Assembly (NCBI GenBank): GCA_028023455.1
Contig: JAQFVV010006271.1
Coordinates: 2,936,673 to 3,000,672 of the forward strand
Length of the DNA: 64,000 nucleotides
Origin: Epiperipatus broadwayi
Lineage: Eukaryota; Onychophora; Udeonychophora; Euonychophora; Peripatidae
Reading direction: 5' to 3'
Positions 51,789-63,013 of this stretch are shown piece after piece (position 1 is the stretch's first letter; the number at the start of each line of letters is the position of its first letter). A program made the position numbers and the translations under genes. The notes below the pieces were generated by a model, which was given only the letters and a program-made list of their open reading frames with translations, was not told the DNA's origin and did no database searches.

Positions 51789-51831
51789 TAGAAGTACTTT
51801 CGACTATACACTTTATAGTCTTTATCAACTA
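51789..51831 (-). ncRNA. hammerhead-like 3' tail motif of PLE B, minus arm
   Basis: On the minus strand: TAG, TTGATAAA, a GACTATA/TATAGTC stem-loop, GAAAGTACTT, CTA. Stem I is TAG/CTA where PLE A has CAG/CTG, and the stem II sequence also differs from PLE A while pairing is kept. Confidence 0.5.
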
Positions 51832-51885
51832 TATAACTTTGATTAATCAAAACGAGACAACCCTTAACAATACCCATAGTTCAAT

Positions 51886-52389
51886 TCAGATTTCCCACAA
51901 ATCTGTTATCTTAACATTTGATGACTGGTGATTCATTAACATTTGACGATTTCTTGAAATCAACATAGCCTCTTTTATTTTACATTTATTATGACAATGT
52001 TCAATTTGAATAATTTTCATATTTTTATAATCAAATTTAAATCCATATTGGCAAGATTTATTATGATCAAATATAACAGATGATGAAGGTTTATTTACAT
52101 CTGTTCCATATTGATTTTCTTTTTGAATTCTATTATATAAAAGCTTATGTTCTTTTATTCTCTTCTCAAATGTACACTTAGATTCACCAATGTATTGTAT
52201 GCCACATCCACCTTTCAATCTATATATAATACAATTTTGATTAAACTTTGAATTTTGAATTTTAGAATTATTAAGCAATCTATTTATGTTATTTGTAGAG
52301 AAAAAAACAATATGACACAAACAATTATAAATTTTCCTAATAAATTTGACCTGCTCATCTGATATAAATGGCATTAAAATCCATTTCAT
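51886..52389 (-). pseudogene. PLE B GIY-YIG endonuclease, minus arm
   Basis: The 167 codons read from linker KWILMPFISDEQVKFIRK through CGIQYIGESKCTFEKR (GIY-YIG and catalytic Arg), DHNKSCQYGFKF and KIKEAMLISRNR (catalytic Glu) to TDLWEI. All hallmark residues are visible. It shares the reading frame of the RT ORF upstream but is cut off from it by a TAA at 52390-52392, so it is unlikely to be translated as RT-nuclease. Confidence 0.9.
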
Positions 52390-52822
52390 TTAGATATTTT
52401 TATTTTTAATTTTATTATAGTGTTGATTTCTTTTAAATCCTTTAATAATATTAGCAATTGCATTTTTATAATAACCATTTTTCAACAAGTCATTAACAAA
52501 TAAATGTACATTTTTAATTTTATCACTAGAATATTTGCATAATTTTTCATTTCGAAATAAGAATGATTTCAATCCAGACAGCTTATGACATATAGGTACA
52601 TGTGATTCATATGGAAGAAAAAAACCTCTAGTTTCAATTGGTTTAATTAACATAAGATAATTCAAACTGTAATCATTAAGAGTAACTTGAATATCCAAGA
52701 ATTTTATGGAATTGTATTTCTCTTTAGTTATAACCCATTTTATATCCTTAATCTCATTTAATTCATTAAATAAATTGACTATTAATTCTTGTTTTCCACA
52801 AATAAAAACATCATCCACATAT
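52390..52822 (-). pseudogene. PLE B RT C-terminal part, minus arm
   Basis: It starts at the inverted junction with VDDVFICGKQE, the catalytic YVDD block, then KFLDIQVTLND, LIKPIETRGFFLPYESHVP and CHKLSGLKSFLFRNEKLC, typical of PLE RT, ending KIKNKNI before TAA. The fingers and first palm motifs are missing because the arm is truncated exactly at the head-to-head junction. Confidence 0.9.
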
Positions 52823-53566
52823 GGATCAATAGATAGAATAGAGTCAATTAATATTATTTATAATGCTCTTGTTTCCAAAAATGTAAAGTCTGATATTATA
52901 AATTTTATTTTAAAACTATTGCAGTTTATTGATAAAAATATTTATATTAATTTTAATAATGAATATTATAAAATGAATTTTGGTTGGCCAATGGGTCTTC
53001 CTGCTGTTGCTCAAATTTGTAATTTTGTTATATCAACATATGAAAGTAAAATTTTAAAACAATTGAAATATCAAGAAATTAAAGTATATTATAGATATGT
53101 GGATGATGTTTTTATTTGTGGAAAACAAGAGTTAATAGTCAATTTATTTAATGAATTAAATGAGATTAAGGATATAAAATGGGTTATAACTAAAGAGAAA
53201 TACAATTCCATAAAATTCTTGGATATTCAAGTTACTCTTAATGATTACAGTTTGGATTATCTTATGTTAATTAAACCAATTGAAACTAGAGGTTTTTTTC
53301 TTCCATATGAATCACATGTACCTATATGTCATAAGCTGTCTGGATTGAAATCATTCTTATTTCGAAATAAAAAATTATGCAAATATTCTAGTGATAAAAT
53401 TAAAAATGTACATTTATTTGTTAATGACTTGTTGAAAATTGGTTATTATAAAAATGCAATTGCTAATATTATTAAAGGATTTAAAAGAAATCGACACTAT
53501 AATAAAATTAAAAATAAAAATATCAAAATGAATGAAATGGATTTCAATGCCATTTATATCAGATGA
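52823..53566 (+). pseudogene. PLE B RT, plus arm (longest copy)
   Basis: The real coding part begins at the junction near 52823; the earlier part of the open frame is antisense to the minus arm. It contains NFGWPMGLPAVAQICNFVISTYE, the conserved RT motif before the active site (quoted here only by its residues GWPMGLP), then YYRYVDDVFIC and the post-catalytic blocks. The frame runs out at 53566 after a 5-bp insertion near 53530, which shifts it relative to the nuclease. The 5' part of the RT and everything upstream is absent. Confidence 0.9.
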
Positions 53567-54035
53567 GCAGGTCAAGTTTATTAGGAAAATTTATAATGGT
53601 TTGTGTCATATTGCTTTTTTCTCTACAAATAACATAAATAGATTCCTTAATAATTCTAAAATTCAAAATTCAAAGTTTAATCAAAATTCTATTATATATA
53701 GATTGATATGTGGATGCGGCGTACAATACATTGGTGAATCTAAGTGTACATTTGAGAAGAGAATAAAAGAATATATACTTTTATATAATAGAATTCAAAA
53801 AGAGAATCAATATGGAACAGATGTAAATAAACCTTCATCATCTGTTATATTTGATCATAATAAATCTTGTCAATATGGATTTAAATTTGATTATAAAAAT
53901 ATGAAAATTATTCAAATTGAACGTTGTCATAATAAACGTAAAATAAAAGAGGCTATGTTGATTTCAAGAAATCGTCAAATGTTAATGAATCGCCAGTCAT
54001 TAAATGTTAAGATAACAGAATTGTGGGAAATCTGA
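53532..54035 (+). pseudogene. PLE B GIY-YIG endonuclease, plus arm
   Basis: It is the inverted partner of 51886-52389. CGCGVQYIGESKCTFEKR, DHNKSC and KRKIKEAMLISRNR are visible, so the nuclease motif is complete, ending TELWEI. It overlaps the RT frame by 35 bases in a different frame because of the 5-bp insertion. Confidence 0.9.
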
Positions 54036-54089
54036 ATTGAACTATGGGTATTGTTAAGGGTTGTCTTGTTTTGATTATTCAACTTTATA

Positions 54090-54132
54090 TAGTTGATAAA
54101 GACTACAAAGTTTATAGTCGAAAGTACTTCTA
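54090..54132 (+). ncRNA. hammerhead-like 3' tail motif of PLE B, plus arm
   Basis: TAG (54090-54092), TTGATAAA, GACTA/TAGTC stem-loop, GAAAGTACTT, CTA (54130-54132). Same 43-nt layout as the minus arm and PLE A. Confidence 0.5.
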
Positions 54133-54166
54133 AAAGAATATAATTTATATAAATTGTACTGTATTT

Positions 54167-54168
<2 letters not shown>

Positions 54169-54221
<53 letters not shown>
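54169..54221. repeat. (TA)n tract at the end of PLE B
   Basis: About 26 TA units directly continue the PLE B 3' end TTTTGATATAT. Confidence 0.95.
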
Positions 54222-54224
<3 letters not shown>

Positions 54225-54235
54225 ACCTTCTCTTT

Positions 54236-56480
54236 AGCTAGCAATCATCATTCAACCTGTCTTACACATTCTATATTATATCCTGCAACCTGCTCTTTAG
54301 ACCACTGTAATCATAAATGAATCATGCCGCACATTTTTAGGGTGACTAAATCCTCCTCTGTAACCTTGCTACTCATATAGCCAGTTAAATTACATGTTTG
54401 GAATGATATCTTCCTCTGTAACCATCCTAGCTACAACTAATCTAGAACATACACCTGAAATAAATGTTAAACTAAAGAGACAATTTCTTGATTGACTAAG
54501 CTCGCATGAAACTATAAACTTAAAGAAGATTACAAGGTTATTAATAAATTCTGGACAAACTAGCTTTAAAATCCATGAACAAACCAACAAACAAAAGGTT
54601 ATGAAATAAATTTAATATTTATCAAACCAATAAATAAATAATAATTAGGTCGATGGAATGAATATGAAATTAAAAATATGAATTAAGCAATAGATAAATT
54701 AGGATGTAGATGACTAAATGGATGATGGAAAATAAGTCATAATTAAATAATAAAATGAAATGAGTCTGAGAATGAAGAGAAAAGAATGAAGATGTGTCAG
54801 AATAGTGAATGATTAAGATGATGGTAGAATAAGAGTTAATGGATGATGAAGATGATAACGGAATAAAGGTAGTGAATTGTGAGTTAATTAGGATGAAAGA
54901 TGAATAAAGAAATAAAGAAAGATTGAAATGACAAAGAATAAGAATGATGATGATGATGAAATATGATGTCCAGAATTGTAAATTAATATTAAATTACATG
55001 ATAGTAAGCTAACTAAATAAAATAGGGATTCCAAGCTTAACAAAACCAGAATATTCACCATAAAGTCAAAACAAGCTATACATTTATGATAAAAGAAGCA
55101 ATTTGTACTTTACAGTTTGATTGACTCTTCATAAAACAGCGAATGTAGCACAACTCCAATCCAACTACAATAAATAACTAGATATAACATTTACCATAAA
55201 TTCAAATCCTATATTGGAACTTAATAACTTATTCTTCTCAGGGTTCACATAACTTAAAGGTTGTTATACAAGATATACCCAGGTCAGTGAAAAGGATTTT
55301 GCCACTAGCCAAATATAATGCACAAAACAACTCTTAATACCAAACCGGATTAACAAACAATATTTATTAATTTCAAAGAAACCTTATAAATTCCCTAACT
55401 ATTTTAAACTTTAAGCTTCAAGAAATAGGAATAATTTGTCAATAGCTAAACACAATAACTTACTAACTTTTTTTTCTCAAATAAATATTAACAATGTGAT
55501 CAAGATCAGTGAATGATAGATCTGCGTGTTCAAATAAACCAATTAATCCAAGGTTAAGTGTTTACCTTTAGTATATCACTTAAAATAATATCTTCACTCT
55601 AGGTTAATAATATTTTATCACTAAGTGATGATGTACTCATAAATCACAGAGCTTACCAAATTTATTATGGTATACCCACCTATAATTATTTACACCATAT
55701 TGATCGATGATGATTTCCATATAATCAGATGATATGTCATTAGCAATAACAATGTGTGTTGATTAGCAATAAGACTACTGACAACTAAATAAATTTTTAA
55801 CAACACAAAATTTATTTACATTATTTACAACCCTACTTGAGACATATTGTATGAAATAAGACAAATCCATTAACTAAACTCAGGGATGGGGATTAATTGG
55901 TATCCCATTGACTATATACATAGTAAGTAATGACAATGTAATACAGTGATATTCATAGTATCACTATTATTATTATTAGCTATGTTTCTATTATTGCTCT
56001 ATCTCATAGAATAAGATAGTTAAACCTTATTTAAGCTAACTTAGCATATAATTTATAAAACAAAATACATTTAGGTCTTTGGGATATATTCAACTTTTTA
56101 AATCTAAAACTTGAAGTTATAATTTAGAATTTTAAACTGTAGCTATTTGATTTGTCCAAATATGATAAGGGCAATTATCATATGCAGCACAATTAATAAT
56201 TTACTATCATCTACTATGAAAAGATTCATTGTATTAATGTGGGGACAGACATCAGAAGTCAAGTGCACCCATGACACCAAAATATTGCCTATGTCCATAA
56301 CCTAATCAATTTAATAGTTAACTTAACTTACTGATCCATTGGCAAATTATTACTTGATAAAAATGAATCAACATTGTCCATGTGCACCTCTTTCTTTTTT
56401 ATATAAAAGCTCTGCAATCACTAGTAAGTTTTGGTTGGTCTGTTTATAAACTGATGAAGATTATACAACATAAACAAAGC
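54236..56480. other. non-coding spacer between the two blocks
   Basis: AT-rich and not present before block copy 1, so the blocks are not a simple tandem duplication. Purine-rich GATGA words cluster at 54.65-54.96 kb. No gene was recognised. Confidence 0.6.
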
Positions 56481-56486
56481 AAAACT

Positions 56487-56762
56487 CTCCATACAGTATT
56501 GCTTCCTGTGCTAAACCGAGTAATCAATGGAAGTAGAGATAAAAGGTGGTTGCTAGAAGAATGCATTAGATCCTAAGATCTAGATGCAGTGCTCTCAGAT
56601 CCAAAGCTCCTCACTGACGAAGGCCACAAGCCAGAAACTAGTCTGGGGATATTGGCTGAGTAGGCATTAGATAGGGATTTTATGCACAAGCCTTCTGGCA
56701 TCCATTGATTACTCTGTTTAGCACAGGTGGCAATACTGTATGGAGAAAAAAGTTTTGCCTTC
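56487..56762. repeat. diverged inverted-repeat terminal unit beside block copy 2
   Basis: The outer part of the left arm (CTCCATACAGTATTGC...AATCAATGG) is the inverted match of the right end (CCATTGATTAC...GTATGGAG). The right arm matches the 46.47-46.61 kb arm at about 91 percent, clearly less than the adjoining block. The middle (about 56540-56605) is unrelated. Confidence 0.75.
56610..56647 (+). ncRNA. hammerhead-like motif, third family
   Basis: CTGACGA (56614-56620) fits the CUGANGA core. GGC/GCC with loop CACAA forms stem II, flanked by an A-A mismatch. GAAA starts at 56634, and ACTAGT is self-complementary as a minimal or dimeric stem III. GTC then ends in C17 at 56643. Stem I is CTCA with TGGG, including one wobble. 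The order matches known PLE terminal-repeat hammerheads; this copy may be impaired. Confidence 0.55.
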
Positions 56763-57070
56763 GTTAAGAAAGAAAATCCCAATAATACTACATTGTACCA
56801 TTGCCACATGCTATATAATGATAAATAAAAATACAAAATTCGTGTATATACTCACTTATAAATAATTTATGTAGACTAAAATATTTATAAATGTAAAAAA
56901 AAAGAAGCCTGTATATTTTTAAAAATTATTTAAACTCTCTGTTTAGAATGTTTAACGTCAAAGACTGAAAAGTAGTATCAAAAACAGGTTTATTTAACTA
57001 TGTTTACAATAAAGAAAAAATTATAAAATAACATTAAATTTGGCAATACATTTATAAACCATTAAATTAC

Positions 57071-57424
57071 TTAATGTCCAATATTAATAAGAATCCATGT
57101 GGAATTTGCTATTAGGTGAGGAGCTAACTTCAAATCTCTTTCTTTGATATCTTTTAATTTTTGTAAAAAAATTAATGTTGGATCAGGTATAACAGACTTG
57201 AAGATTATGAAGCATCTGACAAACCATAGACAGAAAGTGATGAAAGTTGCACTTCTTATAATTGCAAAATCCCCATAAGAAAAACCTTTTATGAGTGTGT
57301 TGATAATTGGATGTTTTGGTGTATAAATTTTATTAATCAATATTCTACAGCCCTGAAGAGAGGAACAATTGTTGAAAATGTGAAATATGGTATAAAGACT
57401 GAAAAGTAATCCACTTTTTAACAA
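57071..57424 (-). CDS. unrecognised 117-aa ORF, copy 2
   Basis: Copy of 46921-47274 with Gly, Ser and Ile at the three variable positions. Same length and same lack of recognisable family. Listed because it stays open in both copies; probably not a functional gene. Confidence 0.3.
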   Translation of the reverse strand: MLKSGLLFSLYTIFHIFNNCSSLQGCRILINKIYTPKHPIINTLIKGFSYGDFAIIRSATFITFCLWFVRCFIIFKSVIPDPTLIFLQKLKDIKERDLKLAPHLIANSTWILINIGH

Positions 57425-58947
57425 TAGTTGTACAGGATTTTGAATTCTATTCTATAATTAAAATCTCAAAATTAATACTCTATTTCGAATTTTATTTTAT
57501 ATTTGCATGTATGACGTAAAATGTATTTTCTATTGTTCAAATGAAAATGTAAAAGTAGGCAAAGAAAAAGTTCTATTCAATTCCGTTACTGAAACGGAAA
57601 AGCAAATATAATTTATATTCGACAATAAAAGTAATTTAAAGAAACAGGTATTGACAAATAATAACAGTCCAAATTCTATTGATTAATAGTTTAATGACTC
57701 AAGGAAAATATAATGTTAAATGTTGATTTATTACGTAATTTTATTTTGCGGAAAAAAAATCGTGGTTAAATAACAGGACAGTTAAAATTTGAGTCTGTAG
57801 TCTTATGCATTATTTTCGATGTTAATTACAATTTTTGCCAAAATTAAAGTGCAAAACATTTTTGATTACAATATTCAAAAATTATCTAATCATCTTTCAC
57901 TTTCTCACAGATATGCATTCTATTTTTTTTTTCAGTGTCTTTTGAGTTTTCAATAATAATATTTTATGTATTATCTAACTATAAGCACGTGTTAAATAAA
58001 GTTTATTATATATATATTCTCTATAACAACTTTTTATGCTTATGCTAGTATGCCTGGGGAAGCCAGTTATTATTTTTTCGTCAATTATTTGTTTGTCTTA
58101 GTCTAATTAGTGAAAGAAGAATAATTCACTTCGTTAAGAATCAAACAAATGGTTATTGAATCCATTTTGCATTTTTATGGAATTTTGTTTGAATTTAGCC
58201 CAAATAAACACTGAAAAAGAGTTTGGAATATAAGCAATGAATTATTGTTTACTAAATGAGTATCTCAGAGTTTTTAGGTAGAGAATAAAATAAGAATGAA
58301 AACATAGATCACCTTCTAATATATAACTTACATGTAAAATGTATTGATTCACTTAATTACATTTTAAAATGCAATGCCAGAGAGCTACTTTCAGAAATAG
58401 GCAATTTATAATCTACTTTAAACTACAATAAAAAGAATTTAAGAAGCAAATGTTAAAAAGTAGCCCTTCATGCTTACATTTACATATGTGTGCATGTTTA
58501 TTAATTTTTTTGTCTTATTTTTTGAAATCCACCCTCCTACACATAGACAAATCTATTATAAGACTTTAAGCAATACATTATTTAAATGTTGCAAAAGAGT
58601 GACTGTGTCTTTCTTCCATAAAAAAAATTGTGCAAAATTGCTGCCATAAATACATAACATTGGTTAAAATAATTGTTAATTAGAATTTAAAAGTCATTTC
58701 ACATTATTCTGGACTATAAGTGTCAAACTCTGACTTTCAAACTACATTTATCAAAATTTTAATTGAATAGTAAGTTAGATAAAAGTCAAATGCTGCTTAA
58801 TAATTATATTGGTTATTTCACTGTCTAAAATATTGTTTATTAAATTAAATTTGTTGAGATTTGTAATGCCATAAAAAATTCCATTTTTTAAAATTTAATT
58901 TTAATTACTTTAAATGACATATCATACCATTAAAGTTTATATATATA

Positions 58948-58997
58948 TGTTGAAATATGCTAGTCTGACCATTACTATATATATATATATATATATA

Positions 58998-59037
<40 letters not shown>

Positions 59038-59062
59038 ATGGTCAGACTAGCATATTTCAACA
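58948..59062. repeat. TA-centred palindrome, expanded copy
   Basis: Arms identical to 48805-48874. The TA centre has grown and contains one GA interruption. Confidence 0.95.
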
Positions 59063-60701
59063 TTTTACATTTATCTAATTATTTATGTATTTATTTATTT
59101 ACATAAATTACACCAGCGCCAACTGGCTTTAAACATGAGGAAATAAACTAACACATGTATATCTAAAACAATATTTTATTCAATATAATAATATAACCAT
59201 TACACAGCCCTATTTGTAATGCCAGGCTAAATTGCAAAGAACATAACTTATTTCCAATGAATGAATGATGGTAGACCATCCAATCTAAAAAAGAAGGAAA
59301 TCATGTAATAATAATTTATTTAAAAATGTACTTATTAATTGACATACAATTTATTTTTTAAATAAAATTAGCAATTCACAAAAAAATAATTTTTTTACTA
59401 ACTATAAACATTAATCGATATGCAATTTATTTATTTAACAAAATCATTTAATTTTTATAGATCATAGTACCATTACATTCAGAGATAAGGTCACATTCAC
59501 CATTTAACCCTGTCTTCAATCAACTTAAATATAATTATGTGTATTTATAAATTTATAAATTTTTCATAGTACTTACACATACATATTTGCTATATGGGAT
59601 AGACATCAACACTATATTACAATTACCATAAGGAATGGTCTTTTAAGAGCATATTTCTAACTGCTTATATAAACGTTACTGTGAAGGGATGACCTTTTGG
59701 TCCAAATTCTAACTGAATAAAACTTCTATATAATAATTAGAAGGATTGGTCTTTTTTGAACCTAAACCTAATTTAATACATCTACAATTTATACAGGAAA
59801 GAGTTGTTCTGAGATCGATAACTAACTCATTAAACTGATAGGAATGGACAAACATATATAAAATATTATACATAAAAAAAAAAAAAAAACAACTGTGCAT
59901 ATATACATCCATCTACATAAAATCTAATTTCAGTAATCAAACGTAAGTTTAACTATGAATGAATGAGACTAATAGAAATAATTACATCATTAATTACAGT
60001 TATTTGTAACTTAGGCGTTTACATGATTATCATTATTTTTTACCTTTCCTCCTATTAATAACTTATAAAAATGTATAAGCTTAACACACACACACATATA
60101 TATATATATTACTTTAAAAAATAATTTAACAAATAAAGAGAAGTTATTACAAATTCATTACTTTTTTTTAATTGACAGTTTCTTTTAAATGATAACCAGG
60201 TAATAAATCTTATTTACAAATTCAGATTATTTAAAATGAAGTACAAATAATTCTCAGCAAAATAAAATAATTGTCATCTACTTTTCTGACAAATATTAAA
60301 TGTTCATATTATGATAGTATAGAATCATAATTTGTAACTGTCCTTTGAATAAGATATGATTCTTTATTTCAGTTGAAGTTATTCATACGATTCAAAACTG
60401 TTCCAGATTAGATCTAGCTAACTGTTAGTATGCTTTTCTTTTTTATTCACAAGACATGGTCTGTCTTGGGATTTGAATCAAGTAGTATTCCCTTCTGCTT
60501 AAAAAAGATTTTTATATCAATACTTAGTTTCTTCTTAAACCTCATTTTAGTTGTTTTTTTTATAAACCACTTTGCATATTCATGGCATACAAAAAATATT
60601 TATATTTTATTTATAGAAATGAATAATAGATTGCTCATTTCAATATATATATATATAAATATATATTAAGTTCCAACCAGTAACCACCTAAACATTCACA
60701 G

Positions 60702-60739
<38 letters not shown>

Positions 60740-60753
60740 TATTAATGAATGTT

Positions 60754-60799
60754 TTTGTTTGAATCATATATATATATATATATATATGATTCAAACAAA
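60754..60799. repeat. TA-centred palindrome with TTTGTTTGAATCA arms
   Basis: TTTGTTTGAATCA and its complement TGATTCAAACAAA enclose a TA run. Copy 1 has only the right half (about 50646-50658), so the inverted half arose or was lost after the blocks separated. Confidence 0.9.
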
Positions 60800-60842
60800 T
60801 ATATTTAACACAGTATTCAAAATTAAATAATATATTCTTTAC

Positions 60843-60885
60843 CAGAAGTACTTTCAATTGTTTCATTGACAATCTTTATCAACTG
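60843..60885 (-). ncRNA. hammerhead-like 3' tail motif of PLE A, block 2
   Basis: Identical in layout to 50701-50743. Confidence 0.5.
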
Positions 60886-60938
60886 TTAATATAAACGTAC
60901 AAAAAATAAAAACTTGCATTACCCATCATTCAATCTAT

Positions 60939-61690
60939 TCAAATTTCCCACAATTCTGTTGTCTTTATATTAGCCGATTGTTTATTCATTAAACCACCTC
61001 TATTCCTAGATATCATCATTGCCTCTTTAATTTTACGTTTTTTACTACACCTTTCAATTTGAATAATTTTTATATCTCTATTATTAAATTTTAAACCATA
61101 ATTACATGTTTTATTATGATCAAATATAATTGATAGAGTATTCATATTTACCGAAAATATATTTTCTTTCTGTACATGTTTATATAATGTCTTAGGATTA
61201 TTATATCGTTTTTGTAATGTACATTTGGATTCCCCTATATATTTTATTCCACAACCACATTCCAACATATATATATAACAGAACTTAATTCAAACTTAGA
61301 AATCTTGGCTTTGGAGTTATTTATCATATCATTTATATTATTTGAAGAAAAAAAGAAATTCTACACAAACCACTATAAAGTTTATTAATTAATTTAGCTT
61401 GTTGATTAGGTATAAAAGAAATAGAAATCCATTTATCACTTTTTAATTTACGTAATATTTTCTTATTATTACTTTTATTTTGATTATATTTTGTAATTGT
61501 GTTATAAATAATATTTCTTCCATAACCAACATTCAACATATCAATAATATATACATTAATATTTTCAATTTTATCATTAATAAATTTGCACAAATAATCA
61601 TTTCTAAACAAAAATGACTTCAAACCAGCTAATTTATGACTCATATGAACGTTAGAATTATATGGAATATAATTCTAATTTCCACAGGCT
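60939..61690 (-). pseudogene. PLE A RT end and GIY-YIG nuclease, block 2
   Basis: Counterpart of 50797-51540. ORF 61333-61644 is the RT end; ORF 60939-61268 is the nuclease from CGCGIKYIGES onward. An extra TA near 61270 breaks the frame before the nuclease, in addition to the older frame break shared with block 1. Hallmark Arg, DHNKTC and Glu residues are still present. Confidence 0.88.
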
Positions 61691-61832
61691 TTAAAATCAT
61701 ATTATAATCAAATACATTATTATTTCTTTTAATAAATGCACACAAATATATTTATTTGAATTATTATTATATGATTTAAAAATACAGACATTTAATGGTT
61801 GTGTATTTATATATATATATATATATATATCA

Positions 61833-61878
<46 letters not shown>

Positions 61879-61979
61879 ATAAATAAAGTTTGATATCTGT
61901 ATTCGTTTCACAATATATGTAATATACAAATCAATATATATATCAAAATACAGTACAATTTATATAAATTATATTCTTT

Positions 61980-62022
61980 TAGAAGTACTTTCGACTATAC
62001 ACTTTATAGTTTTTATCAACTA
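61980..62022 (-). ncRNA. hammerhead-like tail of PLE B, minus arm, block 2
   Basis: As 51789-51831, but the first stem II bases read AACTATA instead of GACTATA, losing one G-C pair. Confidence 0.4.
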
Positions 62023-62076
62023 TATAACGTTGAATAATCAAAACGAGACAACCCTTAACAATACCCATAGTTCAAT

Positions 62077-63013
62077 TCAGATTTCCCACAAATCTGTTAT
62101 CTTAACATTTGATGACTGGTGATTCATTAACATTTGACGATTTCTTGAAATCAACATAGCCTCTTTTATTTTACATTTATTATGACAATGTTCAATTTGA
62201 ATAATTTTCATATTTTTATAATCAAATTTAAATCCATATTGGCAAGATTTATTATGATCAAATATAACAGATGATGAAGGTTTATTTACATCTGTTCCAT
62301 ATTGATTCTCTTTTTGAATTCTATTATATAAAAGCTTATGTTCTTTTATTCTCTTCTCAAATGTACACTTAGATTCACCAATGTATTGTATGCCGCATCC
62401 ATATTTCAATCTATATATAATAGAATTTTGATTAAACTTTGAATTTTGAATTTTAGAATTATTAAGCAATCTATTTATGTTATTTGTAGAGAAAAAAGCA
62501 ATATGACACAAACAATTATAAATTTTCCTAATAAACTTGACCTGCTCATCTGATATAAATGGCATTGAAATCCATTTCATTTAGATATTTTTATTTTTAA
62601 TTTTATTATAGTGTTGATTTCTTTTAAATCCTTTAATAATATTAGCAATTGCATTTTTATAATAACCAATTTTCAACAAGTCATTAACAAATAAATGTAC
62701 ATTTTTAATTTTATCACTAGAATATTTGCATAATTTTTCATTTCGAAATAAGAATGATTTCAATCCAGACAGCTTATGACATATAGGTACATGTGATTCA
62801 TATGGAAGAAAAAAACCTCTAGTTTCAATTGGTTTAATTAACATAAGATAATTCAAACTGTAATCATTAAGAGTAACTTGAATATCCAAGAATTTTATGG
62901 AATTGTATTTCTCTTTAGTTATAACCCATTTTATATCCTTAATCTCATTTATTTCATTAAATAAATTGACTATTAATTCTTGTTTTCCACAAATAAAAAC
63001 ATCATCCACATAT
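62077..63013 (-). pseudogene. PLE B RT end and GIY-YIG nuclease, minus arm, block 2
   Basis: Counterpart of 51886-52822: nuclease ORF 62077-62580 and RT ORF 62581-63009, with the same TAA between them as in block 1. Differences are a few substitutions. The shared stop shows that the element was already broken before the block was duplicated. Confidence 0.9.

Larger units (their letters stand above)
51740..54168. mobile_element. head-to-head inverted dimer of 5'-truncated PLE B
   Basis: The minus arm (about 51740-52822) and plus arm (about 53090-54168) are inverted copies of at least 1.06 kb. The plus arm extends about 265 bp further 5' (52823-53088), forming the spacer. Both arms end at or near TA repeats. 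The arms carry different lesions: the minus arm has TAA between RT and nuclease, the plus arm a 5-bp insertion there. Both lesions recur in block 2. Confidence 0.92.
46616..54235. repeat. duplicated block, copy 1
   Basis: From about 46616 this block matches the sequence from about 56763 to the window end. The offset changes from 10150 to 10191 through microsatellite length differences. Outside microsatellites the copies differ by about one percent by eye. The right limit is set by where the PLE dimer ends; the partner limit lies outside the window. Confidence 0.9.
57425..60842. other. non-coding part of block copy 2
   Basis: Equivalent of 47275-50700. Differences are mainly in TA, CA and homopolymer lengths. 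A second palindrome, absent from copy 1, is present at 60754-60799. Confidence 0.55.

Noticed and set aside
52706-52822. First ~38 codons of the plus-strand RT open frame
   Set aside because: This part is antisense to the minus PLE B arm. The real RT sequence begins at the inverted junction near 52823. The same applies at 62897-63013.
56453-56487. ACTGATGAAGATT... as a hammerhead
   Set aside because: CTGATGA is present, but no stem II or GAAA follows in the right arrangement.
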